This document shows positions 10,371 to 19,027 of a DNA stretch of 64,000 bases, in pieces. The position numbers were made by a program, and so were the translations under genes. How positions within the stretch are numbered: the first letter of the stretch is position 1; each line of letters begins with the position of its first letter. This DNA is from Mameliella sp. CS4 (GTDB lineage Bacteria; Pseudomonadota; Alphaproteobacteria; Rhodobacterales; Rhodobacteraceae). The notes under the pieces are model-generated. The model saw nothing but the letters and a program-made list of their open reading frames with translations, was not told where the DNA came from and searched no databases. Location: positions 220,579 through 284,578 of the forward strand of contig NZ_JAHXRQ010000003.1 in NCBI RefSeq assembly GCF_019392335.1, written 5' to 3'.

Positions 10371-12035
10371 ATGGCACGGGGTTTTCTGTCTGGGGCGATC
10401 TGGGGCGCGGTCTTTTCCGGGGCCGGGCTGGCAGCGGTATCGCTGAACACACCATTGCCCGAAAACCCGGCCATCGTGCCGCCACCGGGCGGGGTGGTGG
10501 ACAGCGGCCTGCTGGACACGCCCCCCGATGCGGACCCGGATGCGGCACCTTTTGCGGTCCCGGATGCCGAACCGGTGGCCCAGCCCGATCCGGTTGACCC
10601 GGCGCCCGATGCCTCGGCGCCGCGCGTGGTCGAGACGCCCGAGGCGGGTGACGTGGCTGATCCGAAACCGGATCTTTCCGAGCCGGGGCGCCGTCCGGTG
10701 CCCGAAAGCGGCGTCGACCGGCCCGCCGCGCCAGCCGGTGCGCCTGCCGCGCCCTCGGGACCTGTGGCGGTGGGCGCGGATACCGCACCTCCCGCGGCCC
10801 CCCGTGTCGGCGGGGCGCCGGATGCGCCAGAGGGGGCAACCCCGGCGCCAGACGGCACGGCGCCGGTTTCCGTCGGGCGTGACGCGCCGGTCAAACCGGG
10901 GGCGCAGACCTCTGCCCCCGGGGCGCCCCGTCCCGAAGCCCAACCGATCATCATCACCGGCCCGGCCCAGCCGCCGGCCCCGGTCGTGCCCGATGGCGAC
11001 AGTGCGCTTGTAACCGAGCGGGTGGACGGGCCAGATCCGGTCGATCCCGCGCCGGAGCACCCGGCCCCGGTCGATCCCGCACCCGAGGCACCCGAGCCCG
11101 CCGCCGCGCCGGACCCGGACGCCCCCGCGTCCGATCCCGATGCACCGCGCGTTGCGGCGCCCGGTCCCGATCCGGCGCTTGAACCCGTGCTGGAGACAAC
11201 GGAACCCGCGCCCGAACCCACGGGGCCGGCCATCGGCAAACCCGCGCGGTCCCTCGTGGATCGCGCGACGCCCGCTGCCCCCGATCCGCAGCCCGACCCC
11301 GAGGAGACCGGCCCCACCGCGCCCCCCTCTGCGCTGGCGGCCTTGCCCGAAGACAGCCCGCTGGTGCGCTTCGCCGCCCCGGTCAAGGTGGCGCCGGACG
11401 TGCCGCGCATGGCCATCGTTCTGATCGACGACGGCAGCGGCCCGCTTGGCCCTTCGGGGCTCGAGGCCTTTCCCTTCCCTGTGAGCTTTGCGATCTCTCC
11501 CAACCATCCGGACCCCGCCGCCGCCGCCAAGGGCTATCGCGATCTCGGGTTCGAGGTGCTGGTGCTGGGCGACATGCCCGACGGTGCCCAGGCCGCCGAT
11601 GTCGAGGTCGCGATGGAGGGGCTGATGCGGGCGGTGCCGGATGTCGTGGCCGTGCTTGAGGACCCGGATGGCGACCTGCAGGAGACCCGCGATGTGTCGA
11701 GTCAGGTCGCGGCCTTTCTTGCGGATAGCGGGCACGGGTTGATCTCACAGCCCAAGGGGCTGAACACGGCGCAGAAACTGGCGCTGAAGGATGGTGTGCC
11801 CTCTGTCACGCTGTTCCGCGATTTCGACGGTGAGGGGCAGGACGCCACGATGATCCGCCGCACGCTGGACCAGGCCGCCTTTCGCGCCCGGCAAGAAGGC
11901 GGCGTGGTCATGATGGGGCGGCTGCGCGCCGACACGGTCTCGGCGTTGGTGCTCTGGGGGCTGCAAGACCGCAGCGGCAGTATCGCACTTGTTCCGACAT
12001 CGGTTGTGCTGGCCGAGTCGCTGGCGTCGGATTAA
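10371..12035 (+). CDS. Divergent polysaccharide deacetylase with long Pro/Ala linker
   Basis: A 554-residue protein with three parts. The N-terminal 30 residues ([25 protein letters not shown]) look like a membrane anchor or signal. Residues about 30-340 are a low-complexity linker dominated by Pro, Ala, Asp and Glu. The C-terminal 200 residues carry the divergent polysaccharide deacetylase (DUF610/YibQ) fold, with [14 protein letters not shown] and the FAISPNHPD stretch. The family is thought to act in the periplasm on cell-envelope polysaccharide, but no substrate is established. A GGAGAGAG ribosome site lies 4-11 nt before the ATG. It diverges from trpG and converges with the DUF1638 gene, leaving a 4-nt gap. 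Confidence 0.85.
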   Translation: MARGFLSGAIWGAVFSGAGLAAVSLNTPLPENPAIVPPPGGVVDSGLLDTPPDADPDAAPFAVPDAEPVAQPDPVDPAPDASAPRVVETPEAGDVADPKPDLSEPGRRPVPESGVDRPAAPAGAPAAPSGPVAVGADTAPPAAPRVGGAPDAPEGATPAPDGTAPVSVGRDAPVKPGAQTSAPGAPRPEAQPIIITGPAQPPAPVVPDGDSALVTERVDGPDPVDPAPEHPAPVDPAPEAPEPAAAPDPDAPASDPDAPRVAAPGPDPALEPVLETTEPAPEPTGPAIGKPARSLVDRATPAAPDPQPDPEETGPTAPPSALAALPEDSPLVRFAAPVKVAPDVPRMAIVLIDDGSGPLGPSGLEAFPFPVSFAISPNHPDPAAAAKGYRDLGFEVLVLGDMPDGAQAADVEVAMEGLMRAVPDVVAVLEDPDGDLQETRDVSSQVAAFLADSGHGLISQPKGLNTAQKLALKDGVPSVTLFRDFDGEGQDATMIRRTLDQAAFRARQEGGVVMMGRLRADTVSALVLWGLQDRSGSIALVPTSVVLAESLASD

Positions 12036-12039
12036 TCCG

Positions 12040-12717
12040 TCAGCGTGGAGCCGGTGCGCCGGCCCAGCCTTCCAGAACGCGCGCCAGGTCACCGTAACCG
12101 GTATAGCGCCGCTCAAAGGCAAGGCCCATGCGTTCTGCGCAGGCCTCGGCCCGGGCTGTCAGCTCGGCATTCTCGGTCTGGGCGAGATACACCAGCCGGT
12201 CGTAATTGCCGAAATACATCTCGCGCAGCTGCGGGTGTCGGTCCAGGCCCAGCGGCTTCCAGACGAAGGCGTCGAACTGACGACAGAGGAAATCCGTGAG
12301 ATAAAAGGCCGTGACCTCGTCGCGGGCCTCTAAGGCGGACAGCCCGTCGAAGAAGGCATAGCAATGCGGGCCGGGCACCATCTCGACCCCCATCTCGTCG
12401 CAGGCGGCCTGCAACAGCCCGCCGGTGCCGCAGTCGGCGTAGACCACGCAGATCCGCGCGTAGTTGGGCCGGTGCTTGTCCACCGCCGCGCGCACGGCGC
12501 CGGTGATCTTTTCCGGGTGGTTGTGCAGAATCGCAGGCAGGCAGGCGAGATCCATGTGATCCCACCCATTCAACCGGATCAGCGCCAGGATCTCTCGGGC
12601 GAGCGCGCCGCAGGCCAGCAGCAGAATCCGTCCCTCGCCGCCAGCACTCTGGTGGGGGCGCAGGCCGTCTTCGGTCAGGGCGCGGTCGGAAAGCGCGTCA
12701 GGTGCGGCTGTCGTCAT
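12040..12717 (-). CDS. DUF1638-family protein
   Basis: Soluble protein of about 225 residues recognised as DUF1638 from ILLLACGALAREILALI, the ICVVYADCGTGG block, GPHCYAFF and the C-terminal TAFYLTDFLCRQFDAFVWKPLGLDRHPQLREMYFGNY. Conserved Cys residues (ACGAL, YADCGTGG, PHCY) could bind metal. In my recollection members often sit near corrinoid-dependent methyltransferase genes, as here with the corrinoid protein 1.3 kb upstream, but the biochemical role is unknown. ATGs at 12726 and 12717 are both possible; the gene overlaps the end of the small membrane-protein gene by about 20 nt. A function in methyl transfer or corrinoid handling is only inference. Confidence 0.85.
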   Translation of the reverse strand: MTTAAPDALSDRALTEDGLRPHQSAGGEGRILLLACGALAREILALIRLNGWDHMDLACLPAILHNHPEKITGAVRAAVDKHRPNYARICVVYADCGTGGLLQAACDEMGVEMVPGPHCYAFFDGLSALEARDEVTAFYLTDFLCRQFDAFVWKPLGLDRHPQLREMYFGNYDRLVYLAQTENAELTARAEACAERMGLAFERRYTGYGDLARVLEGWAGAPAPR

Positions 12718-12871
12718 AGGGGACATGGGCGAGGGCCCAGCGGGCCAGCAGCGCGATCGCCAGAAGGACAGGCACCACCGTCAGAACCCCGAAGGAAGAC
12801 ACCGCCCAGACCGTCAGAGCAGCTGCCACGATCACGGCGCACACAAGCAGGGCAAAGGATGTCACGGGCAT
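12698..12871 (-). CDS. Small two-helix membrane protein
   Basis: A 57-residue protein with two predicted membrane segments (about 5-25 and 28-48) and a short polar tail. An AAGGAGAT ribosome site directly upstream of the ATG at 12871 is among the best in the window and fixes the start. Its end overlaps the start of the DUF1638 gene, so the two are probably coupled. I do not recognise a family. Confidence 0.65.
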   Translation of the reverse strand: MPVTSFALLVCAVIVAAALTVWAVSSFGVLTVVPVLLAIALLARWALAHVPYDDSRT

Positions 12872-12964
12872 TGGGATCTCCTTCCTCACTGTTAAATATG
12901 GGCCAAAGGTTACGAAAGAAAAACCCCATTCGCGCTTTTGCGGCATCAATACGCGCCAGGGTGC

Positions 12965-13282
12965 CTATCGCGACAGCTTGACCGCCGTGCCATATGCGAC
13001 GATCTCGGAGGCCCCCCGCGTGATGGCAGAGGTCTGCATCCGCATGGAGACAATCGCATCGGCCCCAAGCGCCTCGGCCTCGGCGGCCATGCGGTCCAGC
13101 GCCTGTTCCCGTGCGCCCGCCATCAGCGAGGAATAGCCCGTCAGCTCTCCGCCGACGAGCATCTTGAGCGCGGCGACGATATCCGTGCCCAGGTGTTTGG
13201 CCCGCACGGTGGCGCCGCGTACCAGCCCCAGAGATGCGGTGATCTCGTGCCCGGCGACGTGTTCGGTGGTGACGATCAGCAT
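12965..13282 (-). CDS. YbjQ/UPF0145 family protein
   Basis: A 105-residue protein of the YbjQ (UPF0145, heavy-metal-binding-domain) family. It is seen from MLIVTTEHVAGHEI, GLVRGATVRAKHLGTDI, the AREQALDRMAAEAEALGADAIVSMRM block and the C-terminal AYGTAVKL. Family members form ring-like homopentamers; the physiological role is not established. The ATG shares its A with the stop of the preceding membrane-protein gene (TGATG), showing translational coupling. Upstream frames of the same strand extend further but lack the family pattern. Confidence 0.85.
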   Translation of the reverse strand: MLIVTTEHVAGHEITASLGLVRGATVRAKHLGTDIVAALKMLVGGELTGYSSLMAGAREQALDRMAAEAEALGADAIVSMRMQTSAITRGASEIVAYGTAVKLSR

Positions 13283-13497
13283 CAGTGTTTCATCCCGTCG
13301 TAATGGTCTTCTTCGGCATTGCCGACCCGTTCGGCGATGACCCGATAGAGAATATAGCCCACCAGCGCCGCGGGCAGCACCGCCAGCCATGCGAAAGGCA
13401 CGCTGAGAGAGGCCAGCAGCAGCATCCCGAGCCAGAAGGTCACGGCGCTGCCTGCCAGGACGCAGACGATGATCAATACGAGTCTGTCGAGTTTCAT
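13282..13497 (-). CDS. Small membrane protein coupled to YbjQ-like gene
   Basis: A 71-residue protein with two hydrophobic helices (about 4-26 and 30-52) and an acidic, His-containing tail ending EEDHYDGMKH. GAGGGG lies 7 nt before the ATG at 13497, which fixes the start; an upstream in-frame extension reads through terminator sequence and is rejected. It overlaps the YbjQ-type gene by one base. No family recognised. The pairing suggests a membrane partner for the YbjQ-like ring. Confidence 0.65.
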   Translation of the reverse strand: MKLDRLVLIIVCVLAGSAVTFWLGMLLLASLSVPFAWLAVLPAALVGYILYRVIAERVGNAEEDHYDGMKH

Positions 13498-13545
13498 GGC
13501 GCACCCCTCTGCATCCATCCTGACCGCAGGGGGCGCAAAAGAAAA

Positions 13546-13569
13546 GAGGCGGAGCCGGGGCCCCGCCTC
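13546..13569 (-). terminator. Intrinsic terminator of the corrinoid-protein gene
   Basis: On the minus strand an 11-bp GC-rich stem with a 2-nt loop and a single G-T pair is followed by TTTTCTTTT (13537-13545). It starts 17 nt after the corrinoid-protein stop, so that gene is probably not fully cotranscribed with the YbjQ-like genes downstream. Confidence 0.85.
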
Positions 13570-13586
13570 ATCGACCGGCAGCTGTG

Positions 13587-14291
13587 TCAGCCGGCCGCCA
13601 TCTGGTTGTGCTTGCGCGAGATGAACTCCTTGGCGGTTTCCACCGCCACGGCCGCGTCGCGGCAATAGGCGTCGGCGCCGATCGCCTTGCCGAATTCCTC
13701 GTTCAGCGGGGCGCCGCCGACCAGCACGACATAGTCGTCGCGGATGCCCTGTTCGATCATCGCGTCGATCACCACCTTCATGTAGGGCATGGTGGTGGTC
13801 AGCAGGGCGGACATCCCGAGGATGTCGGCCTCTTCGGCCTTGATCGCCTCAAGGTAGTTCTCGACCGGGTTGTTGATCCCCAGGTCGACCACCTCGAAGC
13901 CGGCGCCTTCCATCATCATCGAGACAAGGTTCTTGCCGATGTCGTGGATATCACCCTTGACGGTGCCGATGACCATCTTGCCCTGCTTGGGGGCGCCGGT
14001 TTCGGCCAGGAGCGGTTTCAGGATGGCCATGCCACCCTTCATCGCGTTGGCGGCCAGCAGAACCTCGGGCACGAAGAGGATGCCATCGCGGAAGTCGTGG
14101 CCGACGATGGTCATGCCACCCACCAATGCCTTGGTCAGGATATCGTAGGGGGCCCAGCCGCGCTCGAGCAGGATGTTCACACCTTCTTCGATCTCTTCCT
14201 TGAGACCGTCGTAGAGGTCGTCGAACATCTGCTGGACGAGTTCCTCGTCGTCGAGTTCGGAGAGGATGATGTCGTCTTCTTCATCGGACAT
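13587..14291 (-). CDS. Corrinoid (B12-binding) methyl-carrier protein
   Basis: A 234-residue corrinoid protein of the MtbC/MttC/MtgC type, the cobalamin methyl carrier between a substrate methyltransferase and an acceptor methyltransferase. An N-terminal helical cap (about 10-100, with the GWAPYDILTKALVGGM and FVPEVLLAANAM segments) precedes a Rossmann-like B12 domain. That domain has the lower-ligand motif D114-I-H116-D-I-G119 and the downstream GMSALLTTTM and LVGGAPLN loops. The start MSDEEDD is chosen because AAGGGA lies about 10 nt upstream. A strong terminator follows. The likely partner is the MttB homologue 11 kb away; a BHMT-like enzyme lies 3 kb away. The true substrate (a methylamine or betaine) cannot be read from sequence. 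Confidence 0.92.
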   Translation of the reverse strand: MSDEEDDIILSELDDEELVQQMFDDLYDGLKEEIEEGVNILLERGWAPYDILTKALVGGMTIVGHDFRDGILFVPEVLLAANAMKGGMAILKPLLAETGAPKQGKMVIGTVKGDIHDIGKNLVSMMMEGAGFEVVDLGINNPVENYLEAIKAEEADILGMSALLTTTMPYMKVVIDAMIEQGIRDDYVVLVGGAPLNEEFGKAIGADAYCRDAAVAVETAKEFISRKHNQMAAG

Positions 14292-14405
14292 GGCGCGGTT
14301 CCCTTGGCTTGGCATGGCATCGCATGCCGTCGTTTGAACGACTATTCGTCGTTTTCTGCGGATTTCAATTGGCGGATTGCGACATTGGGTAAGGCTGGAC
14401 CGACC

Positions 14406-14425
14406 TGCGGCACCCAAGTGCCGCA
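14406..14425. promoter_or_regulatory. Inverted repeat between corrinoid and radical SAM genes
   Basis: TGCGGCAC-ccaa-GTGCCGCA, an 8-bp perfect inverted repeat with a 4-nt spacer, lies in the divergent region between the corrinoid-protein gene (start 14291) and the radical SAM gene (start 14465). It could be an operator or a leader hairpin. No T-run follows, so a terminator is less likely. Confidence 0.45.
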
Positions 14426-14464
14426 AATCTTGTCAACGTTCCCGTTGTGTTCTAAGTTTTCGGC

Positions 14465-15550
14465 ATGAAACCCCCGTCCCGCCCCGTCGATCCCGAACGC
14501 GCCCGTGGCCGTGCCGCGACGAGTCGCGATTGCGGCCGCTACGAAAGGTTGCGGCGCGAGGATGTGCATGATGGATGGGACCTGCCGGAAGAGGGCGGGG
14601 TGTTCCGGACCGAGGTCAGCGAGGAAGTGCCGCGCAAGGTCATCACCTACGTCCGGTCGCCGGACCTGCCCTTTGACAGGTCGCTGAACCCGTACCGGGG
14701 CTGCGAACATGGCTGCATCTACTGTTTTGCGCGGCCCACGCATGCCTGGCTGGGCCTGTCGCCCGGCCTGGATTTCGAAACGCGGTTGGTGGCGCGGCCC
14801 GCCGCGCCCGAGGTGCTGGCGCGCGAATTGCGGAGCAGGCGCTATGAGGTTGCGACGCTGGCCATCGGCACCAATACCGATCCCTACCAGCCGGTCGAGC
14901 GAGACCGTGGCATCATGCGCGCCTGCCTGGAGGTCCTGCGCGATTTCCGGCACCCGGTGGCCATCGTGACCAAGGGCGCGCTGATCGAACGCGACATCGA
15001 CATTCTGTCCGACATGGCGGCGCAGGGGCTGGCGCGGGTGGGAATATCCGTCACAACGCTGGATCCGGTCCTGTCGCGCCGGATGGAACCGCGCGCGCCC
15101 GGCCCGCAGCGCCGCTTGCAGGTGATTCGACGGCTGACGGAGGCGGGCATTCCGGTGCGGATCATGGCCTCGCCCATGATCCCGGCCCTGACCGATCCGG
15201 AGCTGGAGGCGATCCTGAAGGCAGGGGCCGACGCCGGCGCGGACGCGGCCAGCTGGATCATGCTGCGCCTGCCGCTGGAGGTCGCTGACCTCTGGCAGGA
15301 CTGGCTGCAGCTGCATTATCCCGACCGGGCCGCGCGCATCATGGGCCACCTGCGCGACATGCACGGCGGCGAGGTCTATTCCTCGAAATGGTTTTCCCGC
15401 ATGCGCGGCGAAGGCCCCTATGCCGACCTGGTGGCGGCGCGATTCCGGCGCGCGGCGCGCGCGTTGGGGCTGGATCGCGACCAGCCCGCGCTGCGTCGCG
15501 ATCTCTTTGCCCCGCCCGCACAAAAGGGCGATCAGTTGAGCCTGTTCTAG
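14465..15550 (+). CDS. PA0069-type radical SAM protein
   Basis: A 361-residue radical SAM enzyme of the PA0069 family (Rv2578c-like). The 4Fe-4S motif is C80-x3-C84-x2-C87 in YRGCEHGCIYCFARP. The family-typical TYVRSPDLPFDRSLNPY precedes it, and IGTNTDPYQPVERDRGIMR plus VTKGALIERDIDIL follow. These proteins resemble spore photoproduct lyase-like enzymes, but their reaction is not known to me. The ATG opens directly with MKPPSRPVDPERARGR. The gene diverges from the corrinoid-protein gene and its stop overlaps the convergent DUF4242 gene by 4 nt. Confidence 0.9.
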   Translation: MKPPSRPVDPERARGRAATSRDCGRYERLRREDVHDGWDLPEEGGVFRTEVSEEVPRKVITYVRSPDLPFDRSLNPYRGCEHGCIYCFARPTHAWLGLSPGLDFETRLVARPAAPEVLARELRSRRYEVATLAIGTNTDPYQPVERDRGIMRACLEVLRDFRHPVAIVTKGALIERDIDILSDMAAQGLARVGISVTTLDPVLSRRMEPRAPGPQRRLQVIRRLTEAGIPVRIMASPMIPALTDPELEAILKAGADAGADAASWIMLRLPLEVADLWQDWLQLHYPDRAARIMGHLRDMHGGEVYSSKWFSRMRGEGPYADLVAARFRRAARALGLDRDQPALRRDLFAPPAQKGDQLSLF

Positions 15551-15819
15551 CCGGCGGTCGTCGGGTCGATGCGGGTCTTGATCTCGGTGATCGTGTCGGC
15601 GGGAAAGCCGCTCATCTGCGCGTGTTCGCGGATCGCATCCTCGTCCTCGGCAAGGTAGACGCAGAATGTCTTGTCCCCGGCCACGTAGGAATGGTTCCAT
15701 TGCACCCTGGGCGCCAGTTTCGCCAAGGCGGCATTCGATGCGCTGGCCGCGCCGCAAAGCTCGTCCTGCGACATGGACCCGGCGCCGGGGATATTTCGTT
15801 CGATCACATAGGTTTTCAT
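15547..15819 (-). CDS. DUF4242-family small protein
   Basis: A 90-residue ferredoxin-like-fold protein beginning MKTYVIERNIPGAG, with NHSYVAGDKTFCVYLAEDEDAIREHAQMSGFPADTI. This pattern is typical of the DUF4242 (SCO4226 nickel-binding-like) family. A strong GGGAGG ribosome site sets the start at 15819. It diverges from the LysR-type regulator gene across 115 bp, which suggests that regulator may control it. The ligand is unknown. Confidence 0.82.
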   Translation of the reverse strand: MKTYVIERNIPGAGSMSQDELCGAASASNAALAKLAPRVQWNHSYVAGDKTFCVYLAEDEDAIREHAQMSGFPADTITEIKTRIDPTTAG

Positions 15820-15934
15820 CTGGGCCTCCCTGGGCAAAAAGACGTTGTCGTCTCACCCCAAGTAAAGCGCAGTTCTGTCCCGCGATCATTTGAGTTATTG
15901 TACTCGACGGGTGACAAAATGTTGTCGGGGGAGC

Positions 15935-16870
15935 ATGCCGCTGTCGCATCTCAATGCCTGGCGGGCGGTGGATGCCGTTCTGAGTGAAGGATCGGTCGCG
16001 CGTGCAGCCGTGGCCCTGGGCGTGACCCAGGCCGCCGTCAGCGCGCAGATCCGCCGGCTGGAAGACAGGCTGGGCCGGACGCTGTTCCGGCGTACCCCAG
16101 GCGGTCTGGAACCGGTCGAGGACCTGGCCGGGCTGGCGCCCGCGCTGCACAGCGGGTTCGCGGCCATTGCCTCGGTGCAGGATGCGCTGCGCTCCGGGCT
16201 TGGCCAGCGGCGCGTGGCGCTGACTGTCACCCAGACCTTTGCCGAAAGCTGGCTGCCGCATCACCTGCCGGATCTCTTTGCCAGGTTGGGGGCGGTGGAC
16301 CTGCGCATCGACACCAGTTGGGAGGTGGTGGACCTGGCCGGTTCGGACGTGCATTTCGCCATCCGCTTCATGCCGCAACCCGGGCCGGGTTATGGCGCGA
16401 TCGACCTGCTGCCCAGCGGGGTGGTGCCGGTCTGCACGCCGGAGTTCGCCCGCCGCTACGGGTTGACCCCCGGCCAGACGGATCTGAGCGGCGTGCCCAT
16501 CGCCCATATCGACGTGCCCACCACCGACGCGGCCTGGCTGGACTGGCAGGGATGGAGCCGGGCCACGGGCATCGACATCTCCAGCGCGAACGACGGGCCA
16601 CGGTTTGCCCTCAAGGGTAGCGGGGCGCGGATCGCGCGGGCCGGGATCGGCCTTGTGCTGGGCGGGTTGTCGGACGTTGTACACTCGGTGGAAAGCGGCG
16701 CGCTGGTCATGCCTTTCGGCGTGGGGTCCGTCGTGCCGGCGGAGTACTGGCACCGCCTGTTGTGGTACGAACAGCGTCCGCTGGGACCGGTCCAGCGCAA
16801 GTTTCGGGACTGGATCGGTGCCCGTGCCGCCGATGACCATGCCAAGATGCGTATACTGTTCGGGATCTGA
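15935..16870 (+). CDS. LysR-family transcriptional regulator (GcvA-like)
   Basis: A 311-residue LysR regulator. The N-terminal winged helix-turn-helix has SVARAAVALGVTQAAVSAQIRRLEDRLGRTLFRR (about 22-55), and the periplasmic-binding-like effector domain follows. The IDTSWEVVDLAGSDVHFAIRF pattern resembles the GcvA/AmpR branch. The start at 15935 follows GGGGGAG; a longer upstream frame lacks conserved sequence. It faces away from the DUF4242 gene, the usual arrangement for a LysR regulator and its target. Effector unknown. Confidence 0.9.
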   Translation: MPLSHLNAWRAVDAVLSEGSVARAAVALGVTQAAVSAQIRRLEDRLGRTLFRRTPGGLEPVEDLAGLAPALHSGFAAIASVQDALRSGLGQRRVALTVTQTFAESWLPHHLPDLFARLGAVDLRIDTSWEVVDLAGSDVHFAIRFMPQPGPGYGAIDLLPSGVVPVCTPEFARRYGLTPGQTDLSGVPIAHIDVPTTDAAWLDWQGWSRATGIDISSANDGPRFALKGSGARIARAGIGLVLGGLSDVVHSVESGALVMPFGVGSVVPAEYWHRLLWYEQRPLGPVQRKFRDWIGARAADDHAKMRILFGI

Positions 16871-16877
16871 CCGCGTC

Positions 16878-17099
16878 TCAGCCGTTGTCGACGACCAGCC
16901 GGACACAGCCGACTCCGGCCACGGCATGGCCGGTGTCGGCCTCAAATCCCGCGTCGGCCCCGGCGTCCTGCAGGCCCAGTTCGTCCATTGCGACACGCCG
17001 TGCAACGCGCAGTGCTGCCCTTGTCGCTTGTCCGCCATTGGCCTGTAGGTACCTTTCCAAGTCGCTCAGAACATCTGCGACCCATCTGTGATCCGCCAT
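16878..17099 (-). CDS. Small conserved-looking protein, function unknown
   Basis: A 73-residue protein starting MADHRWVADVLSDLERYLQANG, with an amphipathic N-terminal helix and a C-terminal segment with GHAVAGVGCVRLVVDNG. AAGGGG about 8 nt before the ATG supports translation. It converges with the LysR gene and lies downstream of the BHMT-like gene on the same strand, with a 121-bp gap. I cannot assign a family. Confidence 0.6.
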   Translation of the reverse strand: MADHRWVADVLSDLERYLQANGGQATRAALRVARRVAMDELGLQDAGADAGFEADTGHAVAGVGCVRLVVDNG

Positions 17100-17220
17100 G
17101 ATATACCCCTTACCTGCCAACCGAATCCCACCCGGGTCGGCGGGACGAAAATAGGGCAGGGGCGTTAATCAGACCTTGATCGAGGTCGCCGTGGCGGATG
17201 CGAAATCCGCCACACGCCTA

Positions 17221-18234
17221 TCAGCCGCGCCGACGCCGTCCGCGCCGTTCGCGTGTCGGGCCATCGTCACCCGTGCCGTCACTGTCGGACGAGAACCCGC
17301 CCAGCATGCCGGTGATCTGTTCCAGCGTCGGGCGCGGCCCCTTTTCACGGGTTTCCAGAGCCGCGCGCATGGCTTTCAGGTGTTCGGGCATCGTGCCGCA
17401 GCAGCCGCCGATGATCCGGGCGCCGGAATCGCGTGCCATGATCGCGTATTCGGCCATCAGCTCGGGCGTGCCGTCATAGTGGATGTGCCCGTCGACGTAT
17501 TTCGGAATGCCCGCGTTGCCCTTGGCGATGATCGGACGCTCTGTCCCCTGAGCGGCAAAGCCCAGTACCGTACGCAGCAGGTCCGAGGCGCCGACGCCGC
17601 AGTTGGCGCCGAAAGCCAGTGGCGGGTTCGGCAGGCTCTCGACCATCTTGACCATGTCGGCCGAGGTCATGCCCATCATCGTGCGTCCCGCGGTGTCGAA
17701 ACTCATGGTGCCGCACCAGGGCATGCCGACGTTGGTAAAGGCCTCGGCGGCGGCCTTGTATTCCTCTGGGGCCGAGATCGTCTCGACCCAGAGCACATCC
17801 GCGCCGCCATCCTTGAGGCCGGCGGCGGTTTCCTCGAACATCTCGACCGCGCGTTCGTGGGTCAGGTTGCCGGCCTCGCCCATGATCTCGCCCGTCGGGC
17901 CGACAGAACCTGCGACGATCACCTCGCGGCCCGATCCGTCGGCAATCTCGCGGCCCAGTTCGGCGGCGAGTTTCGACAGTTCAAAGGCGCGGTGCCCGGC
18001 CTCGTGCAGTTTCAGCCGCGAGGCATTGGCGCCAAAGCTGTTGGTCAGGAAAAGATCCGATCCCGCCTCGACCGCGCCGCGATACAGCGCGCGGATCTTG
18101 TCCGGTTCATCCTCGTTCCAGAATTCCGGGGCATCCCCGGATTGCAGCCCCATGTTGAAGAGGTTGGTGCCCGTCGCCCCGTCTGCCAGCAGCCAGTCGC
18201 GCTGAGCCAGGGCCCGGGAAAGTGCGTCGCTCAT
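17221..18234 (-). CDS. bmt: Betaine--homocysteine S-methyltransferase-like enzyme
   Basis: A 337-residue zinc-dependent homocysteine methyltransferase-fold enzyme. The TIM-barrel signatures are LLADGATGTNLF, LTNSFGANASRL, VAGSVGPTGEIM and the zinc ligands Cys212 (GANCGVG) with Cys278/Cys279 (GGCCGT). It matches the Bmt proteins of roseobacters, which are thought to move a methyl group from glycine betaine (or a related donor) to homocysteine. There is no cobalamin or folate domain, so it is not MetH. AAAAGG precedes the ATG at 18234. The last 25 residues are an Arg/Asp-rich tail of low complexity. Nearby corrinoid and MttB-type proteins suggest a shared role in methylated-amine metabolism. 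Confidence 0.87.
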   Translation of the reverse strand: MSDALSRALAQRDWLLADGATGTNLFNMGLQSGDAPEFWNEDEPDKIRALYRGAVEAGSDLFLTNSFGANASRLKLHEAGHRAFELSKLAAELGREIADGSGREVIVAGSVGPTGEIMGEAGNLTHERAVEMFEETAAGLKDGGADVLWVETISAPEEYKAAAEAFTNVGMPWCGTMSFDTAGRTMMGMTSADMVKMVESLPNPPLAFGANCGVGASDLLRTVLGFAAQGTERPIIAKGNAGIPKYVDGHIHYDGTPELMAEYAIMARDSGARIIGGCCGTMPEHLKAMRAALETREKGPRPTLEQITGMLGGFSSDSDGTGDDGPTRERRGRRRRG

Positions 18235-18382
18235 CGTTTTTGCCTTTTCCGGACGTCGTTGGTTTGCGTGTTTCACATCTGCTGACTGGAGGCAAATTCA
18301 TAATCATCATCATTGTTATGAGGGGGCAGAGCAAAAGCTGCGGGACCATGCTTGTTTCGGCCTCGGTCCTCGGGAAAGGGTA

Positions 18383-19027
18383 TCAGCTCAGGAGAAAGGC
18401 TGGCAGCTTGTCTTGCAGACCCAGCGCGCGGGCAAGCGACCAGATCGCGGCACGGGGAATATTGACGGCCCAGGAGCCCGCCTCGCGCAGGAGCACCGTT
18501 GCCTTGTCTCCTGTTGTTCGCCCGGGTCCAGGACTTGCGCAAACCGCTGAGGGACGTCCGGCCCAGGCGAAGGATGCCCCGGCGCGCCAGGCGTGGTAGG
18601 CCTCTGTCACCAGCAACAGGCGCGCGTCTTCTGGGAGGTCAGGCTTGGAAAAAAGCGCGTTCTGCAGCGTGGAGAGAGACAGCGTTTCCAGCGTGAGCGC
18701 GGTGTCTGGCACACCGAGATCTCGGGCTATGCGGGCAAGGGCAATGGCGCTGCTCTTGTGCGTTCGCGGATCGCCACCACCGGTTAGCAAGAGACGCGGC
18801 GCAATGCCGCGCTCGTACAACAGAACGCCGGCATGAATGCGTCCCGTTTTCTGTTCCAGAACATGTTCTTCGCCCTCGCGCCCGCCTCCCAGCACGACGA
18901 CAATGTCGTAGGCCTCGTCAACCACGAGACAATCCCGGATCAGCAGGCTCGATCCTACGGCCAGCGCAAGACACGCCAGGGAATAGAGTAATATCGTTTG
19001 AAAGAACCAGCGCAGAAGCCGGGTCAT
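18383..19027 (-). CDS. YdcF/DUF218 family protein
   Basis: A 214-residue protein with one N-terminal membrane helix (about 8-30). A DUF218/YdcF domain follows, with [52 protein letters not shown] and [13 protein letters not shown]. Related proteins (ElyC, SanA) act in envelope assembly or vancomycin tolerance; the exact role here is open. The ATG overlaps the guaA stop as ATGA, and I use that start rather than the GTG two codons earlier. Confidence 0.85.
   Translation of the reverse strand: MTRLLRWFFQTILLYSLACLALAVGSSLLIRDCLVVDEAYDIVVVLGGGREGEEHVLEQKTGRIHAGVLLYERGIAPRLLLTGGGDPRTHKSSAIALARIARDLGVPDTALTLETLSLSTLQNALFSKPDLPEDARLLLVTEAYHAWRAGASFAWAGRPSAVCASPGPGRTTGDKATVLLREAGSWAVNIPRAAIWSLARALGLQDKLPAFLLS

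Noticed and set aside
14342..17038. Very long minus-strand open frame opposite the radical SAM and LysR genes
   Set aside because: Translation is Arg/His/Gln-rich with no domain pattern and lies antisense to well-supported genes; typical GC-rich shadow frame.
18235..18382. SAM-II, SAM-V or SAH riboswitch before the BHMT-like gene
   Set aside because: No match to the consensus core sequences could be found by eye; a covariance-model search with no hit would settle it.
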